Below are positions 10,901 through 18,205 of a stretch of DNA of 64,000 bases, one piece after another. The notes under the pieces were generated by a model. It ran no database searches and had not been told where the DNA came from. It worked only from the letters and a program-made list of their open reading frames with translations. The DNA comes from Acetobacter sp. (GTDB lineage: Bacteria; Pseudomonadota; Alphaproteobacteria; RF32; CAG-239), in NCBI GenBank assembly GCA_023665325.1, contig JAMPED010000001.1, forward strand, positions 1 through 64,000, written 5' to 3'. The first letter of the stretch is position 1. Each line of letters begins with the position of its first letter. The translations under genes and the position numbers were made by a program.

Positions 10901-11456
10901 TAGTATGAAAAAACTTGGAGTTAAGACTTGTCAGGAAGTTTTAGCGAATATTAAGACTGGAGATAGTATTAAAGCGAATATTGCTGGATGTGTAGAAAGT
11001 TTTCAAAAAAGAATTGCGAAAAGTGGTAATAAATATGCCTTTTTGGGGCTTTCTGATACGACACAAAATTTTGAAGGTATGATGTTTTCAGATGCTTTAG
11101 TTAAATACGAGGATACGATAAACAGTGGTTGTCCGCTTTTAGTAAAGCTGGTGATTGATAAAAAAACAGATGAGGAAAATCCGCGTATTCGTATTGATAG
11201 TGTTAAAACATTAGATGAGGCTATTGCAGAGCAAGCAAAAGGAATCATCATTTCTGTTGCGAATATTGCAGCAGTATCAGAAATAAAAAAGCTTTTATAT
11301 ATGGATAGACGAGGGGTTAATAAGGTTTATATTGAGCCTGAATTAGAAGATTGGGATGTTCGTATTGAATTAGATGGGGGGTATGCATTTGCAGATAATA
11401 TGATTTTAACTAAATTGAAAAGCGTTCCTGGGGTAGCAGCTGTTAAAGAAATATAA
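7983..11456 (+). CDS. dnaE: DNA polymerase III alpha subunit
   Basis: This is the replicative polymerase catalytic subunit, about 1157 residues, a normal length for DnaE1. The N-terminal PHP domain starts FVHLRVHTAYSLAEGAI. The palm carries PDFDVDF, with Asp417 and Asp419 as two of the three catalytic carboxylates. The KLRKVMGKK, FNKSHAAAYS and PVEFMCAVM blocks are typical. A helix-hairpin-helix, beta-clamp-binding and OB-fold C-terminus follow. I chose the ATG at 7983, which has AGGAT seven bases upstream, over the TTG one codon earlier. A membrane protein gene follows after 14 bases. Confidence 0.97.
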   Translation: MKDPKFVHLRVHTAYSLAEGAIMLPTLIHKLHDMEVPAVAVTDSANMFGGKAFSKYAADEGIKPIMGCQFLLRNADSDDIMKSKGREQEPDKIVLLVMNAEGYQNIMKLMKRFYLDNTEKGWAPQLTLENLKEFNAGLIALTGGVEGTIGRLLLENRKVEAEEFTLKLKEIFQDRLYMEIARIGTEKEQRTEESFIEFAYKHNIPLVATNEVFFLDEDMFEAHDALVCISAGEYVANENRRRFSINNRLRSEAEMVELFSDLPEAVENTVRIAKLCNYLSKKVDPLLPIFECPEGRTQDEFITEESYRGLDERLKKAVYFEGMTTEQKAEIDERYYARLEYELSVIKKMGFPGYFLIVSDFIKWSKGHGVPVGPGRGSGAGSIVAWALKVTELDPLKLDLLFERFLNPERVNMPDFDVDFCQENRYKTIEYVQEKYGFDHVAQIITYGKLQSKAVIRDVARVLQMPYSQADRISKMIPAGVQGKNPTLPEALEMVPELEEMRQNDPQVNKLFEIAIKLEGLYRNSGMHAAGVVIGDRPLEQLVPLYKDPRADMPVTMYDMKYVEETGLIKFDFLGLKTLTVIQRAVDWIKRAQGIDLDMEAVPLDDEETYKMLQDGKTTAVFQFESAGMKDVHKQIKPDRFEDLIAIVSLYRPGPMDNIPTFIKRKHGEEEIQYLHPKLEPILKETYGIMVYQEQVMMIARELGGYTMGGADKLRKVMGKKMRDEIPKQRIMFTEGAIKNGIDEDVAKSIFDQMEKFASYGFNKSHAAAYSLVSYHTAYLKAHYPVEFMCAVMDLDITNTDKLAGFKAECKAMGIEVLKPDVNESLAKFSVQDGKLRYALGAIKGVGEANMNAIVEAREKGGKFKDISDFINRVDAKQLNRKQLEQLIKAGAFDSIEKKRGKLYANIDLILKNISSATDMKTSVQSSLFGVEEYSSKVKLSDAPDWPDLEKLRLEAGAIGFYLSAHPLDIYADSMKKLGVKTCQEVLANIKTGDSIKANIAGCVESFQKRIAKSGNKYAFLGLSDTTQNFEGMMFSDALVKYEDTINSGCPLLVKLVIDKKTDEENPRIRIDSVKTLDEAIAEQAKGIIISVANIAAVSEIKKLLYMDRRGVNKVYIEPELEDWDVRIELDGGYAFADNMILTKLKSVPGVAAVKEI

Positions 11457-11470
11457 ATGAGGAGATTGAT

Positions 11471-12280
11471 GTGATGGAAAAGAGTAGTAACGTTAAGGTT
11501 GATTTTTCTTTTTGGGAAGGAATTACTTTTCCGTTTGAATGTATTTATCGGCATTTTAAAGATTTTTGTTATTTAATTGGTTCTTTTTCTCTTTTTTCGG
11601 CTATTTTAATGATGTTTGCAGGGCGTGGTTTTGCTTGTGCGAGTGGATTGGAAGGCAGTATTTATTGTATCAATAATGTATGGTTTAGTTTGATATTGTT
11701 TGTTTTTTTATTTATTTTGATGGCCTGTTTTGTAAATAGATGGTGGAAGATTGCTTTTTACAATATGTCTTTTAAAGAAGCTATGAAGATAAAATTTGGA
11801 ATTGCAGATATTAAAACGATGGGATTTATATTTTTATACTTAATGGTATTTTGTGCTATTGGTATAGGGTTTTATTGGCTTTATGCTAGAGTTGTAACAC
11901 CTAATTGGGTAACAGAATTATTGTTATTTATGTTAGTATCTCTGTTTATTATTGGTGGTTTTTTTATTATTGCTAATGCAGTAGTTTTTGCTCGTTTTTT
12001 AGATGGTCAAGAGTGGTTGGTGTTTGGGAAAACATTTTTACCTGTTTTTGATAATATTTATAAGCTGATTGCGTGGTTTTTGTTTTATTTGCTATTGTTG
12101 ATATATCTTATACAGCAGGCGCAACGAGTATTTTTTATTTGCCAAAAAACAATGCCGCTTTTGTTAGCAGGGTTTGCTGGAGATGTTGCATTGCAATTTG
12201 TTTTTTATTTGATGTTGGCTTGTGGGGTTTCTCTGTTAAAATTTCAGGAAAGATATATTTTTGGTAATGATAAAAATTAA
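11471..12280 (+). CDS. Polytopic membrane protein of unknown function
   Basis: This 269-residue protein has a cytoplasmic-looking N-terminus (VDFSFWEGITFPFECIYRHFKDFCYLIG) and about six long hydrophobic segments spread over the rest. It is rich in Phe, Leu and Ile and has no recognisable catalytic motif. It starts with GTG (11471), or ATG three bases later; an AGGAG precedes both. It lies 14 bases behind dnaE and overlaps the end of convergent sufD by four bases. Similar proteins of unknown role occur in related genomes as far as I recall, but I cannot name a family. Confidence 0.65.
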   Translation: MMEKSSNVKVDFSFWEGITFPFECIYRHFKDFCYLIGSFSLFSAILMMFAGRGFACASGLEGSIYCINNVWFSLILFVFLFILMACFVNRWWKIAFYNMSFKEAMKIKFGIADIKTMGFIFLYLMVFCAIGIGFYWLYARVVTPNWVTELLLFMLVSLFIIGGFFIIANAVVFARFLDGQEWLVFGKTFLPVFDNIYKLIAWFLFYLLLLIYLIQQAQRVFFICQKTMPLLLAGFAGDVALQFVFYLMLACGVSLLKFQERYIFGNDKN

Positions 12281-13512
12281 AAATAAAATAAGTCTTTAAT
12301 TTTTTCATTAGGAATGAGAGCTATTATTTCTTCGAGGTGGGCGGATGTTAAAAGTTGTATGGCTGTTTGTTTGTCTATGCCACGTGAAGTTAAGTAAAAT
12401 AGTTGTTCTTTATCTATTTCACCACAGCTTGCACCGTGTGAGCATTTAACATCATCTGCATATATTTCAAGTTCTGGTTTGCAGTTTAATGTCGCATTAT
12501 CGTTTAAATATAATGCTTTGTGAAGCTGATTTCCTACAACTTTAACAGCGTTTGGAGATATATGTATCTTACCTTGAAAAACGGCTGAAGAATTATCTTC
12601 TAAGACAGCTTTAGCGTATTGGTTTGAAAAAGTGTTTGGTTGTTTATGGTTAATATTTGTTGTAATATCGGTTAAACAATCTTTTTTTGCCATATAAGCA
12701 GAATATACTTCGGTGCGGGCATCAGAATGTTCTAGGTTAATAATGCTTTCATTACGGCAAATTTTTGCGCCGGCTGCTAGGTAATATTGCTTATAAGTAG
12801 CGTTGCTTTGTATTTTAGCTGCGTTTAAGGCTATGTGATATGCGGTGTTATTTTCTTTTTGAATTTTATAGTGATTTATATGAGAATTTGTTTTAAGATA
12901 AAATTCGTTAACAATGTTTGTTAATGAACGTTCATTTGTGTTGGATGTAAATTCTTCTATTATTTCAAGGGAAGAATTTTTTTCAGCTACAATAATGTTG
13001 TGAATATTAAGTTGCAAATTTTCGCAGTTATTTTGATTGTAAATTATATGAATTGGAGTGACTATTTCTTTTTCTACGGTAATACATAAACCTTGTTCTA
13101 AATAAACACCATTTAAGCAGGCAAAGGGCTGTTCTTCTAGATTGAAAGAGTTAAATATGCATTGTTTATATTCTCCTTCAAACAGTGCCAAGGGGAGAGG
13201 TGTTATGGTTAAGCCTTCTGGTGTGTTGTATTCTTCAATATGTAGTTTACCACGACAAAATTTGATTTCTATAAAAGAAGAGTTGGGTTTTGAATGAGTA
13301 CAACAATTATGCCCACAGGTATGCTCATCGGTGGATATTTTGAAATCATTATTTAATATTGGTGTAAGATCTGTATATTTCCACGCTTCGTTTTTAGAAG
13401 AAGGGAAACCTGTTTGTTTTAATGTTTGGCGTGCTTTTTGGCGTAATGCATAGACGGCAGGTTTGTCATCTAAAAAGAGTTTAACATTTTTTAACAAAGG
13501 AGAATCGGTCAT
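12277..13512 (-). CDS. sufD: Fe-S cluster assembly protein SufD
   Basis: This 411-residue scaffold subunit of the SufBCD complex assembles iron-sulfur clusters in the cytoplasm. The C-terminal beta-helix core has the family signatures: DITTNINHKQPNTFSNQYAKAVLEDNS, SAVFQGKIHISPNA, EIYADDVKCSHGASCGEIDKEQLFYLTSRGID. The start codon overlaps the stop of sufC by one base, so the two are translationally coupled. The N-terminal half is divergent, as is normal for SufD. SufB, SufS and SufE are not in this window. Confidence 0.93.
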   Translation of the reverse strand: MTDSPLLKNVKLFLDDKPAVYALRQKARQTLKQTGFPSSKNEAWKYTDLTPILNNDFKISTDEHTCGHNCCTHSKPNSSFIEIKFCRGKLHIEEYNTPEGLTITPLPLALFEGEYKQCIFNSFNLEEQPFACLNGVYLEQGLCITVEKEIVTPIHIIYNQNNCENLQLNIHNIIVAEKNSSLEIIEEFTSNTNERSLTNIVNEFYLKTNSHINHYKIQKENNTAYHIALNAAKIQSNATYKQYYLAAGAKICRNESIINLEHSDARTEVYSAYMAKKDCLTDITTNINHKQPNTFSNQYAKAVLEDNSSAVFQGKIHISPNAVKVVGNQLHKALYLNDNATLNCKPELEIYADDVKCSHGASCGEIDKEQLFYLTSRGIDKQTAIQLLTSAHLEEIIALIPNEKIKDLFYF

Positions 13513-14273
13513 TATTCTGTCTCTTTGAGAAAATCTGCATAACCGCTTTTTTCTAACTCGGTTGCAAGAGTTTTATCACCGCTTTTGATGATGTGACCGT
13601 CTGAAAAGATGTGTATGACATCTGGAATGATTTGTTCTAATAAGCGTTGATAGTGAGTTATAACTAAGAAAGAATTTTCTTTGGTTCGTAAAGAGTTTAC
13701 GCCTTCTGAAACTGTTTTAAGAGCATCAATATCTAGTCCTGAATCTATTTCATCTAAGATACAGAAATCTGGTTTTAGTAATGCCATTTGCAGAGTTTCA
13801 AATCGCTTTTTTTCTCCGCCGGAAAACCCAACGTTTACAAATCGTTTTAGCATTTCAGGGTTAATGCCTAGAGTGTTTGCTTCTTTTTTTAAAAGTTTCA
13901 TAAATGAAATAGTATCTAATTCTTCCTTTTTTTGGGATTTCAGAATTGAGTTGAGAGATTGTTTTAAGAAGTTTGAAACAACGACTCCGGGGATTTCGGT
14001 TGGATATTGCATTGAGAGGAACAAACCATTACGTGCACGCTCTTCAGTAGATAGAGCAAGTAGGTTCTGTCCTTTGAATGTTATGCTGCCACTTGTTACT
14101 TTGTAACCGTCTTTACCACTTAAGATGTAAGATAGAGAAGATTTACCTGCACCATTTGGTCCCATTATTGCGTGGACTTCACCCTTGTTTATAGTGAGGT
14201 TAAGATTTTTTATAATCTCTTTATCACCAACGGAAGCGTGTAAATTTTTTATTTCAAGTAGTGGTTCTGACAT
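13512..14273 (-). CDS. sufC: Fe-S cluster assembly ATPase SufC
   Basis: This 253-residue ABC-type ATPase powers the SufBCD scaffold. It has Walker A GPNGAGKSS (about 38-46), a Q-loop, the ABC signature FSGGEKKRFE, Walker B PDFCILDEIDSGLDIDAL and the H-loop ITHYQRLL. The SufC-specific DEIDSGLD is clear. It lies 12 bases downstream of secA on the same strand and overlaps sufD. This placement behind secA, away from sufB and the cysteine desulfurase, is unusual, because suf genes are normally in one cluster. Confidence 0.96.
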   Translation of the reverse strand: MSEPLLEIKNLHASVGDKEIIKNLNLTINKGEVHAIMGPNGAGKSSLSYILSGKDGYKVTSGSITFKGQNLLALSTEERARNGLFLSMQYPTEIPGVVVSNFLKQSLNSILKSQKKEELDTISFMKLLKKEANTLGINPEMLKRFVNVGFSGGEKKRFETLQMALLKPDFCILDEIDSGLDIDALKTVSEGVNSLRTKENSFLVITHYQRLLEQIIPDVIHIFSDGHIIKSGDKTLATELEKSGYADFLKETE

Positions 14274-14285
14274 TGTTTTTTCCTG

Positions 14286-16979
14286 TTAAGCTACTTTTCC
14301 GTGACAGTGTTTATATTTTTTTCCACTTCCGCAAGGGCAGGGGCTATTACGAGAAATATTGTTCCATTCTGGTCGCTCAATAGTTGCAGATTGTGGTGCT
14401 GCAGAGATATTTTCTGGAGCGACAGTTGGATTTTCGTGAACAGCTTCGAGTTTTTGGTTTTGACGATGTTGTTCTTGTTCTCTTACGTCTTTATCGCTAT
14501 TTTGCTGAATGACGGCACGGCATACAACTGTTGTGATTCTTTCTTTTAAAATATCAAGCATTTCAGAAAACATATTAAATGCTTCGCGTTTATATTCGTT
14601 TAAGGGGTCTTTTTGACCATACGCACGCAAAACAATGGTGTGACGCATTAAGTCTAGTGTTGCGATATGCTCTTTCCATAGTTGGTCAAGTGTTTGTAAA
14701 ACAATACTTTTCTCAACGAGGTGAATAATATTTTCAGGAACATTAGCATTTTTTGCAGCGATACGCGAATCGATTTCTTTTAATATTTGTTCCATCATAT
14801 CTTCACTAGTCATTTCAGGGCGTTGTGTCCATTCTTCAATTGGAAGATTCATACCGGTAATATTAAAGATATCTTGTTGTAAACGTGCTATATCCCATTC
14901 TTCTTTAGGGGTGCCTAAAGAGAGGTTGTTACTTAGAATGGCTGTAAGATAATCGTGACGCATATCAACGATTGTTTCTGAGATGTCCTCTGTAGACATT
15001 AGCTCTTTACGTTGTTCGTAAATAACTTTACGCTGCTCATTCATCACGTTGTCATATTTTAGTAAGCTTTTGCGAATATCAAAGTTGCGCTCTTCAACTT
15101 TTTGCTGTGCTTTTTCAAGAGCTTTGCTGATGAAAGGATGAACTAGAGCTTCCCCTTCAGGTAAACCTAAACGGCGGAGAACATCAGACATTCTTTCTGA
15201 ACCAAAGATACGCATTAGGTCATCTTCTAGTGAAAGGAAGAATTTTGATGTTCCTGGGTCACCTTGGCGACCAGAGCGTCCGCGTAGTTGATTATCAATA
15301 CGACGGCTTTCGTGGCGTTCGGTACCTAAAATGTATAAACCACCTGCGTTTAAAACTTTTTCTTTGTTTTCGGTAATTTCTGCATCAATTTCAGCTTTAA
15401 GTTCTTCTAGTTCTTTTGGGGTTTCGCCACCGATTAAGCGTTTTTTAAGAGCAACATCAGTGTTACCTCCGAGCTGAATATCTGTACCACGTCCAGCCAT
15501 ATTGGTGGCGATGGTGACAGCTCCGAATCGTCCTGCCTCGGCAACAATAGCAGCTTCGCGTTCGTGATGCTTAGCGTTTAAAACTTCAAATTTAATGTCT
15601 GTTTGTGTTTTAAGCATATTCGCAATAATTTCTGATTTTTCAACTGAAGTTGTGCCGACAAGTACTGGTTGTCCTTTGGAGTGACATTCTTTGATTGTAT
15701 CAATAATTGCTTTGTATTTTTCTCTTTCGGTACGATAAATGCAATCGTGTTCATCTTTGCGGAGAATCGGACGATTTGTCGGAATTTCTACGCAAGATAA
15801 ATTATAAATATCACAAAATTCTGCTTCTTCGGTCATTGCCGTACCTGTCATACCTGAAAGCTTAGGGTATAAACGGAAGTAATTTTGGAATGTAATAGAA
15901 GCTAGGGTTTGGTTTTCGGATTGTATTTCTACACCTTCTTTTGCTTCGAGTGCTTGGTGTAAACCATCGCTATAGCGACGTCCGTCCATAACACGTCCGG
16001 TAAATTCATCAATAATCAATACTTTATTATCTCGTACTAAATAATCAACATCTTTTGTAAACATTATATTTGCACGCAGAGCTTGGTTGACGTGATTAAC
16101 AAGGGGGACGTTTTTGATGTCGTATAAGCCACCTTCAGTGATTAAACCGGTATCTTTTAATAATTTTTCAACGTGTTCCATTCCGATTTCGGTTAGGGTA
16201 ACGTTTTTGGCTTTTTCATCTTTTTCGTAATCGTTTGCATTTATATCTTTAATGATATTGTTTACTAAGATGTATTTTTCAGACGAATCCTCAGCAGCAC
16301 CAGAAATGATGAGAGGGGTTCTGGCTTCATCAATAAGAATCGAATCGACTTCATCAACAATAGCAAAGTTGAAATCTCTTTGGACACGTTCTTCTAAAGA
16401 AAATTTCATATTATCGCGCAGATAATCGAATCCGAGTTCATTATTAGTTGCATAAGTAATATCTGCGTTATAAGCCGCTTTTCTTTCTTCGTCAGATTTT
16501 TCGTGAACAATATAATCTACAGTTAGCCCTAAAAAGCGATAAACTTGTCCCATCCATTCGGCATCACGTTTGGCTAAATAGTCATTTACGGTAACAATAT
16601 GTACGCCTTTTTGTTCGATAGCGTTAAGATAAGCGGCAAGTGTGGCTACAAGTGTTTTACCTTCACCGGTTTTCATTTCAGATATCATTCCTTTATGTAA
16701 AACAATACCTCCGATAAGCTGTACATCGTAATGGCGTTGTCCGAGTGTTCTTTTAGCTGCCTCGCGAACCGCTGCAAAAGCTTCAGGAAGAATATCATCT
16801 AGTGTTTCTCCATCTTTTAAGCGATTACGGAACTCTATTGTTTTGTTTTTGAGTTCATCATCAGAAAGAGAAGTGAAGTTTTTTTCTAATGCATTGATTT
16901 GTTCAATTGTTTTGTGTTGTTTTTTTACAAAGCGGTCATTGGCTGAGCCAAAGATTTTACGAGCGATATCTGTTAACAT
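14286..16979 (-). CDS. secA: Preprotein translocase ATPase SecA
   Basis: This 897-residue motor pushes unfolded preproteins through SecYEG. The nucleotide-binding site ([13 protein letters not shown]), the [19 protein letters not shown]alker B/substrate region, the [11 protein letters not shown] and [20 protein letters not shown] motifs and the helical scaffold are complete. The C-terminus ends in a zinc-binding SEC-C motif ([14 protein letters not shown]) that docks SecB and phospholipid, which agrees with secB at 21983. Its leader (16980-17110) contains TTGACT/TTGATA and TATATAA boxes on the minus strand, but I cannot choose one promoter with confidence. Confidence 0.98.
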   Translation of the reverse strand: MLTDIARKIFGSANDRFVKKQHKTIEQINALEKNFTSLSDDELKNKTIEFRNRLKDGETLDDILPEAFAAVREAAKRTLGQRHYDVQLIGGIVLHKGMISEMKTGEGKTLVATLAAYLNAIEQKGVHIVTVNDYLAKRDAEWMGQVYRFLGLTVDYIVHEKSDEERKAAYNADITYATNNELGFDYLRDNMKFSLEERVQRDFNFAIVDEVDSILIDEARTPLIISGAAEDSSEKYILVNNIIKDINANDYEKDEKAKNVTLTEIGMEHVEKLLKDTGLITEGGLYDIKNVPLVNHVNQALRANIMFTKDVDYLVRDNKVLIIDEFTGRVMDGRRYSDGLHQALEAKEGVEIQSENQTLASITFQNYFRLYPKLSGMTGTAMTEEAEFCDIYNLSCVEIPTNRPILRKDEHDCIYRTEREKYKAIIDTIKECHSKGQPVLVGTTSVEKSEIIANMLKTQTDIKFEVLNAKHHEREAAIVAEAGRFGAVTIATNMAGRGTDIQLGGNTDVALKKRLIGGETPKELEELKAEIDAEITENKEKVLNAGGLYILGTERHESRRIDNQLRGRSGRQGDPGTSKFFLSLEDDLMRIFGSERMSDVLRRLGLPEGEALVHPFISKALEKAQQKVEERNFDIRKSLLKYDNVMNEQRKVIYEQRKELMSTEDISETIVDMRHDYLTAILSNNLSLGTPKEEWDIARLQQDIFNITGMNLPIEEWTQRPEMTSEDMMEQILKEIDSRIAAKNANVPENIIHLVEKSIVLQTLDQLWKEHIATLDLMRHTIVLRAYGQKDPLNEYKREAFNMFSEMLDILKERITTVVCRAVIQQNSDKDVREQEQHRQNQKLEAVHENPTVAPENISAAPQSATIERPEWNNISRNSPCPCGSGKKYKHCHGKVA

Positions 16980-17149
16980 TTTTTTACCTTTTATATTACC
17001 TATTTATGCTACATTTAGTGTTTATATAGAATAAAGTCAATACTATCAACAAAAGTTATAAACGCCAAATAAAAAATACTTGGAATATTTTATAAATCAG
17101 TTTATATGAATAGATGAGTATAAAAAACTTTTTTATTTTGGAGGTATTT

Positions 17150-18001
17150 ATGAAAAAAAGATTAGTTGGTTTTACAATTTCTGCTGTGGCAGTTGTTGTT
17201 GTTGCCGTTGCGTCTTTTGTGTCTTTTAAGGTTTATAATGCAAATGCTGGTGGAGACAAGGGCGTTGCTGCAAAGATTAACGGCGAAGTGGTTTATATAA
17301 ATGATTTGAAGCAGAGCTATGCTGATCATCCACAAATTAAGGATAGAGTTTCTTTTGAAGAATTTTATGCAAAGACATTAGATGTTTTTGTAAATAGCAA
17401 ATTGGTATATCAGGCAGCACAAAAAGCAAAAATAGAAGAAACACCTGAATATCAGAGACAATTGGTTACAGCAAAAGAAGACTTGGCTCGTAAATTATAT
17501 TTAGAAAAGCAGGTAGACGAGAGAGTTAATGACGCTGCAGTTAAGAAGTTGTATGATGAATATACTTCAAAATTTGAAAGCCAGAAAGAAGTTAAAGCAA
17601 AACACATTTTGGTAGATTCTGAAGCAACTGCTAAGGAAGTTATCAACAAGCTGAATAAAGGTGGTGATTTTGTAAAATTGGCTCAAGAATATTCTAAAGA
17701 TCAGGCTGTTGACTTAGGTTATTTCACAGAAGAAATGATGGTTCCTGAATTTTCTAAGGCTGCGTTTGGTATGAATAAGGGTGCTTATTCTAAAACTCCA
17801 GTAAAGACAGAGTTTGGTTATCACGTTATTTTGGTTGAAGATGTTAGAGCTTCTAAACCGCTAGAGTTGAAAGATGTTGAACCTCAGCTGAAGAATATGG
17901 TTACACAGCAGGTTATTGCTGAAATCTTTGATGATTTGCGTAATAATGCTAAAGTTGAGAGATATACTTTGGAAGGTGAAGTTATTCCTGAAGCGAAGTA
18001 A
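17150..18001 (+). CDS. Parvulin-type peptidyl-prolyl isomerase, membrane or periplasmic
   Basis: This 283-residue envelope chaperone has an N-terminal hydrophobic anchor or signal (MKKRLVGFTISAVAVVVVAVASFVSF). A SurA/PrsA-like helical region follows, and then a rotamase domain (KHILVDSEATAKEVINKLNKGGDFVKLAQEYS, DLGYFTEEMMVPEFSKAAF, TEFGYHVILVEDVR). The ATG at 17150 has a GGAGG six bases upstream, so I reject the in-frame start at 17114. It would assist folding of secreted and outer-membrane proteins such as the autotransporter just downstream, although a terminator separates the two genes. Confidence 0.92.
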   Translation: MKKRLVGFTISAVAVVVVAVASFVSFKVYNANAGGDKGVAAKINGEVVYINDLKQSYADHPQIKDRVSFEEFYAKTLDVFVNSKLVYQAAQKAKIEETPEYQRQLVTAKEDLARKLYLEKQVDERVNDAAVKKLYDEYTSKFESQKEVKAKHILVDSEATAKEVINKLNKGGDFVKLAQEYSKDQAVDLGYFTEEMMVPEFSKAAFGMNKGAYSKTPVKTEFGYHVILVEDVRASKPLELKDVEPQLKNMVTQQVIAEIFDDLRNNAKVERYTLEGEVIPEAK

Positions 18002-18024
18002 TTTCTTATTCATAACGAGAAGAA

Positions 18025-18052
18025 AAAGCCCCTTATTACTAAGGGGCTTTTT
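18025..18052 (+). terminator. Intrinsic terminator after the parvulin gene
   Basis: AAAGCCCCTT pairs with AAGGGGCTTT around a 6-base loop and runs into T. Confidence 0.88.
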
Positions 18053-18076
18053 CCTTATGAAGATTTTTAATTGCAC

Positions 18077-18180
18077 AAAAAAACGGTCGTTTAATTTATG
18101 CAATTATTTGTTGTCAAATGCATAATAAAAACAAAGAGTTAAAAAAACGTAAACTGCTCAAAAAAAACGACCGTTTTTTT
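18077..18180 (+). repeat. Perfect 16-bp inverted repeats bounding an 84-bp putatively invertible segment (or attenuator)
   Basis: The left arm (18077-18092) and right arm (18165-18180) are exact reverse complements. Each contains a 12-bp dyad AAACG-NN-CGTTT with a two-base centre: GT at 18086-18087, and AC at 18170-18171 as read on the plus strand. This is the layout of serine-recombinase sites in inverted orientation. AAACGGTCGT matches 9 of 10 positions of the Bacteroides Mpi half-site ARACGTWCGT as I recall it. Between the arms a second inverted repeat (TTATGCA/TGCATAA) surrounds a TTGACA that faces away from the gene, and a CATAAT (18121-18126) faces towards it. The segment lies directly upstream of the autotransporter. 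As RNA the arms would also form a stem ending in eight U, so an attenuator is the alternative. Confidence 0.5.
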
Positions 18181-18205
18181 TAAGCAGTTTTGAAAGGACT
18201 CTGAT

